The notes under the pieces: model-generated
What the model was told of the DNA's origin: nothing
Database searches by the model: none
What the model saw: the letters and a program-made list of their open reading frames with translations, nothing else
Position numbers and translations under genes: made by a program
In this document: in pieces, positions 32,301 to 42,089 of the stretch
How positions within the stretch are numbered: position 1 is the first letter of the stretch
How the letters are laid out: the number at the start of each line of letters is the position of its first letter
Assembly (NCBI GenBank): GCA_017979445.1
Contig: CM030711.1
Coordinates: 8,091,221-8,155,220 of the forward strand
Length of the DNA: 64,000 nucleotides
Source: Akebia trifoliata
Taxonomy: Eukaryota; Streptophyta; Magnoliopsida; Ranunculales; Lardizabalaceae
Direction: 5' to 3'

Positions 32301-35300
32301 TTCCCTCTAAATGAAATGATGCTAGTTGAACTTGCTGCTGTGGAGTGATTCCCTTAAATTCGAAGTATTGTTCGGATTTGTATATCCACCCGTGGGGGTC
32401 TTCACCAGTGAATTTGAGAAATGATAATTTGAGTTGTGTTTGATTGGGTACTGAGGCTTGTGAGGTGGTTCGGGTCTGAGATGTTTCCCTTTGTGCAAAC
32501 GAGTTGATTTCAATGGTAGGTTGTGTTTGTGGCATGGTTGGTTGATTTTGTTGTAACCGTAACACTTGTAATTCGTTGAGAATTTGATCGAAACGGGATT
32601 CGTGGCTGGCAAGTATTTCATTAACTTCAGTGCGGAATTCCGCATTCGACTTTCCACGGGTATCCATGGATGAGCCGGCTCTGATACCACTTAATAAGTA
32701 CAAAAAAGAATTACAGATATAGAATGAGAAAAGAGAGAGAATCAGAGGAGATATTTGGTATAATTATCCATACTTTTATTGAATGAGAACTTGGCCACTT
32801 ATAGGCCTACAACTGGAAAAGCAAACAACAACTAATCACTAGAATTCAGGAACCACAATGCTAAGAAAATGGAGTCAGGTACTGAAGACATGAACCCTCA
32901 AGCATAACTACCTCCACTAAATAATCAACTAATGGATTGGACTTGGTCTTCATATGACTTGGACAGTATGATCTGGCAAGGCATATGACTTGGCAAGCCA
33001 CAATGTATACGTATCATATGCAACATATTTTTAATACCAATTCACACACTCAACATGCAACCAAAAAAGAAATAGGAGAGAAAAATATCCCGATTGCTTA
33101 AGATGGTAATATTGGTCAAGATAGAACATTGGTACCTTCAAAGTTAAAAGTCTTGAGAGAGCCTATGAATTCTAAATGTATTTATTTGTTGGTCAGCTAA
33201 TCTAAGAAATGTGGTGCCACAATAGGTCATGGCTAATGCAGACACTCCTGAAGATGCACTAACGGCAAGAAATAATGGTGCTCAAGGGATTGGACTTTGT
33301 AGGACAGAGCACATGGTAATGTGTGATTTATGTATTTTACCTTTCCTGAATTTTGTAAGTCGTGAAAAAATCTGATTTTCATATCTTTAAATGAGATATG
33401 CTTTGTATCTTGGGAATACAAAATGTCAAAAATACTCTTGAGGAATATTATAGATGCCATATACCTTTTCAGTGGTGAGCATCCTCTTTGTACTTCATTT
33501 TTGAAAGAAAAAGTTACATGTGATGCAACCCAATTTCAACTCTTCCAAGTTTGTTGAGTGTTTCACTAAAATTTTGATCTTTGGATATGAATATCGTGGA
33601 TTTTCAAATTTACAATATTTTATGACGTTTAGCATAACCAAGTTAGAAAATTGTTGATCTACATCTTGGTTTGGATGTCTCAGTTCTTTGCTTCAGATGA
33701 GAGGATAAAGGCTGTGAGACAGATGATAATGGCAGTGACAGTGGAACAGAGAAAGAAGGCATTGGACTTGCTCTTGCCCTATCAAAGATCCGACTTTGAA
33801 GGCATTTTCCGTGCAATGGATGGTATTTTTCTATTTTCTACCATAACAATGCCCAAAAGAGAATCTAATGTCCTATTTGGTTTATAATAACTATGTGGAA
33901 TAATTTTACACATGATGTGCATGTAGGCAAAGAGGATACATAGTTAGATGGGTCCCATTTAGATCCCTTACACCAGTGACTGAAGTTTTCAGATTATTGG
34001 ATTCATCCAATCTATCGCATTGTTTATAGTGAGATTTTGGAGACCCAGGAAACCCCACGTTCCTATTGGTCCACGTGAATTGAAGGCATCCCAAATTTAC
34101 TAGAATACCAACATTTGGATGCCTTCAGTACACGTGGATCAATTGGAATGTGAGTTTTCTTGCGGTCTCCAAATTGCGAGTCTCCAAAGTATCATTCCAT
34201 TGTTTATGGCTAGTTTGACAAATATTGCATTTATAGTTTAATATTTATCTATAAATGGTACTTCTGATTGTACCTATGGTTCAATGGTGTACCATGAATT
34301 GGCATGCTACGCGTTGAATCATTTAATCGTGTGTTCAAACTGTGCAAATGCCAAGTGTTTGACCAAACTTTTCAACCTAAGATGTTCATTTGAATGGCTT
34401 AAATTGGTGGTGCCATTCAACTAGAAGAGCATAATATGAACCTGTTTGCCTTTCTGTTGTTACTTGTTAGCACTAGATGTTCCCAGCAATTGAACCCCGC
34501 CTTTGTAGAAGATACATATACATGTGTAGCTATCTATGATGCCTTGAATATCTTATAATCTTTTATATTTCTATAGTTTTGCTCATTTGATTTATAATTG
34601 AAATTGGTGGAATATCAGGTCTTCCAGTGACAATCCGACTGCTAGATCCTCCACTCCATGAATTTCTTCCAGAAGGAGACATTGACCAAATCGTCCATGA
34701 ACTAACTTCTTACACTGGCATGACTGAAGACGAAGTTTTTTCAAGGGTTGAGAAACTTTCTGAAGTTAATCCCATGCTTGGTTTCCGAGGCTGCAGGTTT
34801 GATTCACCACGACCTTTTGAATTGAATGTGTACTTTGATTCCTCATGCATCCAACAAGTGGCATTTTCAAGAACTTATTAGTAAAAAAGGGTTTTAGACT
34901 TGGCTACTGAAGTTAAAAGTGATATGTGACATCATGGAGGATCCCTGACTTGTTAGAGAAATCGATCCAAGAACAATAAAGTAAGTTGCAAACACACACC
35001 AAACACAGATTTTTACTTGATTCCCTCAAGATTGAGGTACGTCCACGGACCACAACAATTCCACCATGAAGAGAAAATTACACCCTTTCACTGAAAATAG
35101 ATATATCTACCCCCATAGAAAACCTAACTAGAGTTTTACATAATACCAGTGAAATTACAAAAATACCCTTGGGAAAATTTTCATTCGGGGGTTCTGCTCC
35201 CCGAATCCCCACCATTGGGACAACCCCTGAGTGAGCTCAGCACTGAGCTTGATTGGCGGGATGCGTGGCTTTATTAACAATACCGTCAGGCTCCACAAAA

Positions 35301-37904
35301 TCATAACATGACTTCCCCTCTCAGTTTACCTACAGATGAACGAGATAACATTTGAATCTCTAACTACAATGTGGTGCACATATCACCTGATTTGCACCAT
35401 CCAGTCATCATATAAAATGCAGGGTCCATCTTGAAGGCCAAATCCATGAACATTACACTTTCCGAAAGAATGCAATTGACTGAGTTAGGACTTCTTGTAT
35501 GGGGTTCATCGAGCTGACTTACTTTGCTCGCATCTGCACCACAAGGTAGATGAAGTACAAATTACAAATAAAATAGGGAACACACAGTGAGATCATTCCA
35601 CTAAGTGTACAGGTTATTGAATAGATCCAAGAGTACATACTTACAAATAATGTTAATTATTTTATTTTATTTTATTTTTTTCATGTGTGTGCAGGCTTGG
35701 GATATCGTACCCGGAACTAACTGAAATGCAGGCACGTGCCATCTTTCAAGCTGCTATCATTATGAGCGACCAGGGCGTTAAAGTTTTTCCTGAAATAATG
35801 GTTCCCCTCATTGGAACGCCTCAGGCATGACTTTCCTTTTCTTTCTTGAGTGTTTTTTTTTCCATTGTATTGCTTTAATTGTTTACTAGTATGAAGAGAA
35901 ATGCTCTTATGAATTCTGGTCCCTCTTTTCAATGGAAACTTTCTAAACCCTGCCATCTCCTTTTTTTCTTAAAAGGAAAAAAGAAGAAGATTTTTTTAAA
36001 GTTTAGTGGAAGCAATGGAAGTCTGGATTAGCTATTTCTTTCCATGACATGATCTAAATTCTAACAAAATCTACTTGTTTTGGTTCCAAGGAAATTGAAG
36101 TAATATTTTCTAAAGATTTAAGGTCGCTTTCCTCGGGTTTATTCATTGTCATGTGGAACACTCAGAATTCCATCATTCAAATAGTGAAGTTTTTGTGTGG
36201 CAGGAACTAGAACATCAAGTGAGTTTGATACGTAGCGTTGCAGAAAAAGTCTTCTCTGAGATGGACACCACCATAGGCTACAAGATTGGGACGATGATTG
36301 AGATCCCCAGGGCAGCTCTTGTTGCAGATGAGGTATATTGAGATCCATCAACTCTCTTAGTGTCACAAATAACAGGTTTATTTAAGCTATTATAGGCTTC
36401 TAATAAGAATTACTTGTGCATTTTCTGGGTAAGTTGGCATGAAAACTTTTTCATCAACATATAACCATCCTTATGTAGAAAGGATATTCGTATTTTCTCA
36501 ATTATCCTAGAGTCTCACAAACAGGATAATTTTTCTACCTAGAGAAGAGAAAATCAACGTTTATTTTTCCATATTTTTTGCTTACTTCATTAATGACTTA
36601 CGTTGATAGATTGCAAAGCAAGTGGAGTTCTTCTCATTCGGGACCAATGACCTCACACAAATGACATTTGGATATAGTAGAGATGATGTCGGCAAGTTTC
36701 TCCCTATTTACCTAGCCAAAGGCATTCTGCAAAGTGATCCCTTTGAGGTTAGAATACACATATACTTCAAAATCTGATGCTCAAAGTCTCTCTCTCTCTC
36801 AGTATGATTTTTCCATTATTGATCAAAAAAGGGTGGATACAAATTTTTAAGATTATGATATCCTCACTAGCTTTTTACAAGTATTTTTAGGGACCATCCA
36901 AATTTTTTGAGGTATATGATATGAAAGACAGATGCAAATGAACTTCACTTTGTGTTTCTCTATAAATTGTGCACTACCTAGACATTTTTCCAGTTACAAA
37001 AAAATGATCCATATTCTTCACTAATGCTTGTAAGTAGGAATGTGTTGTTGGCAGCTGTTACGCATTTTATGTGATTTTCACCCTCCCAAATGATAATCTT
37101 ATTTAATCTAGTTAGAGACAACAAAATCAATGAACTTCAGGGTTTCAAGAGGCTTACATTTATCTGAAAGTACTGTAGTGAAGGACATAAATAATTCAAA
37201 CTTTAGTTTTAGTTATCCACAAGTGTTATTAATTGATCCAATGTTTTTATTTCAGGTGCTTGATCAAAAAGGCGTTGGCCAACTTATCAAAATTGCCACG
37301 GAGAAAGGTCGTGCAGCTAAGCCTAGTTTGAAGGTGAGTTTGATTTTAAAGTAAAATTTATGGTGCCTCATGGGTACTATTAGCTTAAAATTGGTAAGCT
37401 AGCATGCTTAGACACCATGAATCCCACAATCAACAGTGTTTCGAATTTCCTCCATGCATGGTTTCCATTTAAACAAGTTGAACATGGCATTTATGGATCT
37501 CTTGGGATGACAATGTTTTACAATTCCACGCAATAAGGATATGAACAGCTTGGGTCTTTGTAAATTCTAATTCTGAGACCTTTAATTTAAATGTTTGGAT
37601 GATGATGACAAACAGGTTGGAATATGTGGAGAGCACGGTGGGGAGCCTTCTTCTGTCGCGTTTTTCGCAGAAACGGGATTAGATTATGTTTCTTGTTCTC
37701 CATTTAGGTTAGCTTTTCTCTCTCTCTCTCTCACAAACTAATTGAGAGAAAGTTTACGGGAGTTTTATTTCTGATACTCAAATAGGTAAAACATCCATTT
37801 TCAAGGTGTATGCATTGAATCTAAAATGTTCTTTCTTCTAAAGTTTGATCTTTCTTTACAGGGTCCCTATTGCAAGGCTAGCAGCAGCTCAAGTTTCTAT
37901 TTGA
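20394..37904 (+). CDS. PPDK: Pyruvate, phosphate dikinase, chloroplast-type precursor
   Basis: The enzyme converts pyruvate, ATP and phosphate to PEP, AMP and diphosphate. Exons: 20394-20696, 22627-22683, 22798-23031, 23905-24042, 24352-24514, 25103-25338, 25458-25586, 25685-25864, 26192-26329, 26991-27155, 27255-27416, 33226-33315, 33684-33822, 34619-34796, 35695-35824, 36204-36332, 36610-36747, 37256-37333, 37616-37707, 37862-37904. The sum is 2,922 nt: 973 codons plus stop, the usual family length. Residues 1 to about 101 form a Ser/Arg-rich plastid transit peptide. The ATP-grasp part begins at [14 protein letters not shown]. The phospho-carrier motif [16 protein letters not shown] places the catalytic His near residue 555, with the light-regulated Thr two residues before it. 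The C-terminal PEP/pyruvate barrel carries the ICGEHGG cysteine near 933. ATG 20394 was chosen because ATG 20370 precedes the acceptor at 20387. Intron 15 has a GC donor. The gene looks intact. Confidence 0.96.
20985..21742. mobile_element. Non-autonomous DNA transposon with long inverted ends in PPDK intron 1
   Basis: The left part (about 20985-21130) contains GTGCTCCAACCGG, CCTCCAAAAACACT and CCCTCTAAAAACACTATTCAC. The complement of 21600-21742 contains GAGCATCTCCAACCCCGG, GCTCCTCCAAATGAGC and CCCTCTAAAAACCACTATTCAC in the same order. The element therefore has terminal inverted repeats of well over 100 bp around an AT-rich, non-coding core. The GAGCATCTCCAAC end is widespread in plant MITE families. 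Borders and target site are approximate. Confidence 0.55.
22150..22626 (+). promoter_or_regulatory. Candidate internal promoter/leader for cytosolic PPDK, with G-box
   Basis: In many plants a second promoter in the first long intron of PPDK gives a cytosolic enzyme without transit peptide. Here the end of intron 1 contains TGACGTGG at 22232-22239 and the palindromic G-box CCACGTGG at 22411-22418, both bZIP-type sites. The frame of exon 2 is open upstream from the ATG at 22444, so a transcript starting in this region could code for an alternative N-terminus. No TATA box was convincing. This is inference from context. Confidence 0.35.
27426..27809 (-). repeat. 3' LTR of the PPDK-intron Gypsy element (enlarged copy)
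   Basis: This 384-bp copy reads, on the minus strand, TGATACGTATACATTG at its start. Relative to the other LTR it carries a 59-bp extra segment near 27660-27718, formed by duplication of a CATGAACCCTCAAGCATAAC block. Otherwise it differs by about four substitutions. Confidence 0.92.
27810..27820 (-). other. Polypurine tract of the PPDK-intron Gypsy element
   Basis: On the minus strand this reads GTGGGAGGGAT, directly upstream of the 3' LTR, as expected for plus-strand priming. Confidence 0.75.
27855..32667 (-). pseudogene. Gypsy chromovirus gag-pol, inactivated
   Basis: Gag starts at the minus-strand ATG at 32667 ([12 protein letters not shown]). A zinc-knuckle-like [14 protein letters not shown] is near 31760. 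The protease motif [12 protein letters not shown] is near 31530 and reverse transcriptase, with [15 protein letters not shown] and VFFDDI, at about 30900-30535. RNase H follows with [11 protein letters not shown] near 30110 and integrase ([26 protein letters not shown]) at 29600-28800. The chromodomain-like end falls at 28400 and, after the nested LTR, 27896-27855. Lesions include a frame change in gag near 32270, stops just after VFFDDI near 30530, a shift near 30180 and another near 28740, and the 481-bp insertion. The protein is not producible. Confidence 0.9.
27897..28377. mobile_element. Solo LTR nested in the Gypsy chromodomain region
   Basis: This 481-bp segment begins TGTAAGGAATTC and ends AAGCCCAACA, so it has TG...CA ends. 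It is flanked by the 5-bp duplication GCATC (27892-27896 and 28378-28382). It splits the Gypsy chromodomain text between EDA and TWE. No primer-binding site or internal domain is present, so it is a solo LTR or a very short TRIM-like unit. It includes ACGTGGTTCGGC and TACGTCCACGG. A related copy lies at 34951-35308. Confidence 0.88.
32678..32689 (-). other. Primer-binding site of the PPDK-intron Gypsy element
   Basis: On the minus strand TGGTATCAGAGC lies two bases inside the 5' LTR. It matches the 3' end of initiator methionine tRNA. Confidence 0.88.
32692..33016 (-). repeat. 5' LTR of the PPDK-intron Gypsy element
   Basis: This 325-bp copy is bounded by TGATACGT on the minus strand at 33016 and TTGTACTTATTA at 32692. 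It lacks the 59-bp duplication found in the partner LTR. Confidence 0.92.
34951..35308. mobile_element. Solo LTR in PPDK intron 14
   Basis: The 358-bp segment starts TGTTAGAGAAATCG and ends AAAATCATAACA. It is flanked by the 5-bp duplication TGACT (34946-34950 and 35309-35313). It shares TACGTCCACGG, a CGGGGG...TCCCC fold-back and the terminal AGGCTCCACAAA block with the solo LTR at 27897-28377, so both belong to one LTR family, though clearly diverged. It has no coding capacity. Confidence 0.87.
35825..35826 (+). other. PPDK: Non-canonical GC splice donor of PPDK intron 15
   Basis: The exon ends ...GGAACGCCTCAG and continues GCATGACTTT. The next exon starts after GTGTGGCAG at 36204 with the codons for ELEHQ. 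Joining at CAG/GC restores the conserved VGTPQ/IGTPQ-ELxHQ text without loss. Reading on gives an immediate stop (GCA TGA), and no GT donor in the right phase is nearby. The intron is therefore GC-AG. Confidence 0.85.
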
Positions 37905-39336
37905 GAAGACTTTTAACAAAGAAATTATCAGGAAAGTCACTCTTTTCTACTTCATTGGTGACTTTGTGCAGGAATTGTAAATAATTATGATAAATGTTTG
38001 TATCTAGTAATCATATAGTGTAATTAGAAAAATAATGCCATGATACAAACGAAGATCCCATCCAATGTTCAGGTTAATAATATATATGATTTCAGAAACC
38101 AATGAAGGTCATTTGATGAGAGATTTTAAAATTTCTTTTAATGCCCTAGAATTCTACTTATGACCACACCAGTACTGCAATCCTAAGCTATTTACATGGG
38201 TGTGGTGTTTTAGAAGACAAAGAAACTAATCTTAACCAATTAATAGGATCAATTAGTATCTCTTGGATAAAGACGATCAACTAATACCCCTAACATCCCC
38301 TCCTCCCCCTCAACAAGATGACTTAGTTGGAAACTTATCAAAATATTTATTGAAATTCCATTCCTATCCAAGATAACTCCTACATTAGTGGAAAAAAAAA
38401 TTATTATATGATAGGTATTGACTATTGAATGGCACCCTTAAATACACCAATATAATTGAACCAGGACATTGGTTCAACCAATTCAACAAGTTCATGGTCT
38501 AGTCATGGATCTGGCTTTTGAAGGGACCGACTACTTGTATATGACTTGTCATGAGTTGCACCCCAATTAAAAAAAAAAACCTACTTTCATTAATTTCTAC
38601 CGGTTGCACTTCATTTTATATCCTTAGTTGGGTGAAACTAGGATTTTTGGTCAGTGGGGGTTAAGTGCTAACGATGGTCGGTTGATAATCCTGATTTCCT
38701 TCTATGAAAATGTTGGGCTTATTATCACACAATAAATTTTAGAATTAAAAAAACCTTGGCTTAGGTTTACTATTTCAATTTTTTTTTGTTTTTAACACTA
38801 AAATCTAAAGAATAAGAAAAGAGTTTTAGGGAGTTGGAAGATAATGGATTTTGGATACACGTCGTCAATTTATAAAAAAACAAGGATTATCTCTAACATC
38901 AATCAATACGTCAGGGGTTAAATCACAAAAAAAAATATATATATATATATTAAGTTCAATAGGGTCCTACTGCAACACACAAGGGTATAAAAAGTAAGTT
39001 GAATAGATATGGAAGGTGAGGGTTTCTCAAATCATTTTTCATTGAAAAATACTTTCCTTACTAAGTAAAGTTTCCTGACCACATCATCTCGTGGTACCCA
39101 AAAACATGATACGTGCCATAAGGTTGTAGAGAATAAAATTCTAAGAGCTTTTGAAAAAAAAAACATTTATAAAAACTTATTTTTCACCGTAGAACTTTAA
39201 TTTTAAATTTTGGAGTTCAATTGCCGTCTTTTTCAACACCTTGGATCAAGACCAAAAAAGAATTTTCATGAATTTTTTTTTTTTTAACGTGACTTTTTCA
39301 ATGAAATCTAGATCAAAGGTCGTGGTGTTGGATTGC
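37905..39336. other. PPDK 3' flank and spacer, no gene recognised
   Basis: The first 150-250 bp are likely the PPDK 3' UTR; AATAAT-type words near 37980-38035 could act as polyadenylation signals. The rest is AT-rich with short A and T runs and an AT repeat at about 38937-38950. No coding or RNA gene was recognised. Confidence 0.55.
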
Positions 39337-41428
39337 TGTAGACACCCCAATTTGCACGAATCCGTTAGGAAGATCCAAATTTCCTCGAATTGATTCCGAT
39401 TTAGAACTCAAGATTTTCGACGGACCCACATTGCTATTTTGCATCATTTTCATGCATACATGCATCATGTCATATAGTTTGCATACTCAACCTTGTCCCT
39501 AACCCACTCCAAATTCGTATTCATTCTCCATTAACCGATCTAACCAAATCTATGCCCAAAACAAAGTCCATATTTTAACCTAAATTCAAACCCATTCTCT
39601 AAGTCTTAAACCCAATGACCCAAATCCATTACCTAGCCAACCTAAGCCCAAAACCCAAGGTCATTCTAAACTCATAACCCAAGTCCATATCCTAACCCAA
39701 ACCCAAGTCCAACACCAAGCCCACTCCAAGTCCATTCTCTCACCCCTTCATAAGATGACACATGTTGATACCTCATAAGCCCCCAATACCCAATGCATCA
39801 TCTAATTGGAGGGTCAACTTTCCCTTTGTGAAAACTCAAGAGTACCCTTCTCAAAAAGTTTAGTCAAACCAAAAAGGTTATTTGGTCTTTGGTAATAATC
39901 CATAAAGGTGAGGGAACTTCCCATTATGCTCTCAAAAGGTGGGAATCTTCAAGTACATACATGGAGTTCTCCCATTGATCCATTTCAAAATTATACTTCC
40001 ACCATTGCTTTATTTGTTATTTACAAATGAACCAAAGTCTACTTTTCACCTACCACTTCACCTTTACACATGTCATCCTCCTATTCACCCTCCCAAATGT
40101 GCTTTTGTTTTCCCATTGGTCCATTTCAAAACTACACTTCCACCCTTGCTTTATGAGTTATTTACAAATAAACCAAGATCTACTTTTTACCTACCACTCC
40201 ACCTTTACACATGTCACTTTCCCATTCATCCTCCCAAAAGTATTTTTGCTCTCTCACCTCTATTTACCAAAAAACCAAGGATCAAAGAATGCTTTTAGGG
40301 TTTTTTCACAAATGTCATCTTTACCCTCATACAAATGAAAAATCCAAAAAGAAATAACCTAAACCTTATGTCCATTCTCATTATTTTTAGGGTTGGACCA
40401 TTTTATCCCTAAAAGTTCTCCAAAAACTCTATAAATACCCTCATTTTCTAAGAACAATTCATGCTCTCAAACCCCTATTTCTCAACCTAAAACTCTACCA
40501 AATTCTCTACTCATCTCTCATCTTTCAACCCTCAACTCTTTCAACCCTCAACTACATCCTTCAACTCTCAAGTTCATTACTCAAGCTCAAGTTATTTCAA
40601 GACTTCCAAAAGGGATAAGGTGGGACAATAGTTATTTATTTATTTTTTAACTTGTATATTCTTCTTCTATCCCTCTTTTTTATATTTTTAGAAGCCTTTA
40701 GGATGTAATGGAGAACCCTCCTTCATCCCGAGTAGATTAAACCTCAACCTTGGGCATGGAATGCTTGAGGCGGTTTGATCGAAAGGATGGAGGTTGAAGC
40801 CCTTTTTAACCCATTCTCATATCATGCATCATAATGTACACTATGCACACATATCACACATGTTGGCTATGATGAAGAAATGTGTAACTCTCTTGATGGG
40901 GTTAAAACACTAAGTTTCTAGCTAAACATGCATGCACTAAGGTTATAGATCTAGGAAAATTCCTTTCATGGAACTTCTCTAAAGTTATAAACCAACATTT
41001 TAACTCATGCAAAAGTGTGTTGGCTCTATAGAATGTCTTCTTCCATAAGATATTTCTTATGTCAACACCAACATCAAATCCTCTTCTAAAGAGATACATA
41101 CACACCATGTGCACCCACCCACTTCATGCATTCCATGCACTTTACTTGTTATATTATTCTTTTCAAAAATGGCAAAATCTAAAGGTAACCACCATAGGTG
41201 GAGAGAATGGGGTGCTTAACACCTTCCCCATTCTCTAACCGAATCCCCTTACTTAGATCTTAGGTAGACCATACCTTTTTCATGATTGAGAGTCACTACA
41301 AGGCCATAAAAAATGATTTTCAAAAGAATTGATTCGGGTGCCCATTCACACCCATTTCCAAAAAAGAATGGTGACGACTCCAAACCACGTAGCATTGAGG
41401 TTTAAAGTGAACATTTCTCATATCTACA
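39337..41428 (+). repeat. Long LTR of a Tat/Ogre-like Gypsy element
   Basis: The 2,092-bp segment starts TGTAGACACCCCAATTTG and ends CATATCTACA. It is directly followed by a TTGGCGACTCCACTGGGA site, the kind used by Tat/Ogre elements rather than the initiator-Met site. It contains CCCAAA-rich degenerate text (39480-39730) and a 141-bp tandem duplication (39971-40252). Only about 90 bp of the internal region remains before the next insertion at 41525. A second LTR of the same family, inverted, lies at 47507-49814. Confidence 0.78.
39971..40252 (+). repeat. 141-bp tandem duplication inside the Tat-like LTR
   Basis: CCCATTGATCCATTTCAAAA at 39971 recurs as CCCATTGGTCCATTTCAAAA at 40112, and similarity runs through both units (CTTTACACATGTCA and CCTCCCAAA near the end of each). 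The period of 141 is a multiple of three, so both units are open in one frame by chance; the translated text has no known domain. Confidence 0.75.
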
Positions 41429-41430
41429 AC

Positions 41431-41450
41431 TTGGCGACTCCACTGGGAAT
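41431..41450 (+). other. Primer-binding site of the Tat/Ogre-like element
   Basis: TTGGCGACTCCACTGGGAAT follows the LTR after two bases. Sites of this form are characteristic of plant Tat/Ogre elements and are generally assigned to an arginine tRNA (family knowledge; not checked here). Confidence 0.65.
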
Positions 41451-41524
41451 CCATGTGGACTCAAAGACCCTTAGTAAGATTTAATCTTACTATGATAAAC
41501 TAGGCTAGCCTGACTCTTTTCTTA

Positions 41525-42021
41525 TGTTATGATTCTAACAATAATATTAGAAAGATAGAACAATTGGTTGCTTCGAGGGAACCAAATCCTCCACAAGTTT
41601 TGCTAATATTCAACTTACTTCTTCATTCATCACAGAAGATTAAATACAACTTCAGAAATTAACCACCAGCCACTAACAAGTTACTGGACTACTACTACTA
41701 ACAGCACATTATCCACTAACAACTTACTAATATCAACATTATCTATGTCAGAAAATAACCACCAGCCACTAACAAGTTACTGGACCACTACTAACAACAC
41801 ATTATCCACTAACAACTTACTAACAACAACATTATCTTTGACAGGAAATAACCACCAGCCACTAACAAGTTACTGGACCACTACTAACAACATATTATCT
41901 ATGACAGAAAATAACCAACAACCACTAACTACAGACTTAATTAAAGCATAATAGATAATAATACCCAACAAGTAATGGGCTGTCTAGATAAGGCCCTGTA
42001 GCCCAGGCCCGACACATGACA
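41525..42021 (-). repeat. 3' LTR of the second Gypsy element, with internal tandem repeats
   Basis: This 497-bp LTR contains repeated blocks of the form AACCACCAGCCACTAACAAG (starting near 41661, 41757 and 41851). It has one more 93-bp unit than the partner LTR. On the minus strand it starts TGTCATGTGTCGGGCC. It is preceded on that strand by a GAGGGGGTGGCAT purine tract (plus-strand 42022-42034). Confidence 0.9.
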
Positions 42022-42089
42022 ATGCCACCCCCTCAGAAGACCTTGTCCACAAGGTCTGGGAAGTCCTCACTCAGAACTTGATAGTCTAC

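Larger units (their letters stand above)
27426..33016 (-). mobile_element. Ty3/Gypsy chromovirus-like element in PPDK intron 11, antisense
   Basis: The 5,591-bp element is flanked by the 5-bp target duplication TATGC (27421-27425 and 33017-33021). Minus-strand order is LTR (32692-33016), PBS, gag, protease, RT, RNase H, integrase, C-terminal chromodomain-like end, purine tract, LTR (27426-27809). LTRs differ at only about four positions over 325 aligned bases, so insertion was fairly recent. It contains a nested solo LTR at 27897-28377. Integrase lies downstream of RNase H, the Gypsy order, and the C-terminal [12 protein letters not shown]...TWE text is chromodomain-like. It is opposite to PPDK, which avoids its own polyadenylation signal acting in the gene transcript. 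Confidence 0.94.

Noticed and set aside
39939..40298. 119-codon repetitive open frame as a small protein gene
   Set aside because: It lies in a Tat-like LTR and its repetition comes from a 141-bp DNA tandem duplication whose period is divisible by three.
41656..41930. Regular repeats that might be a CRISPR array
   Set aside because: Units of about 93 bp are direct tandem copies with no unique spacers, sit inside an LTR, and the genome is plant nuclear.
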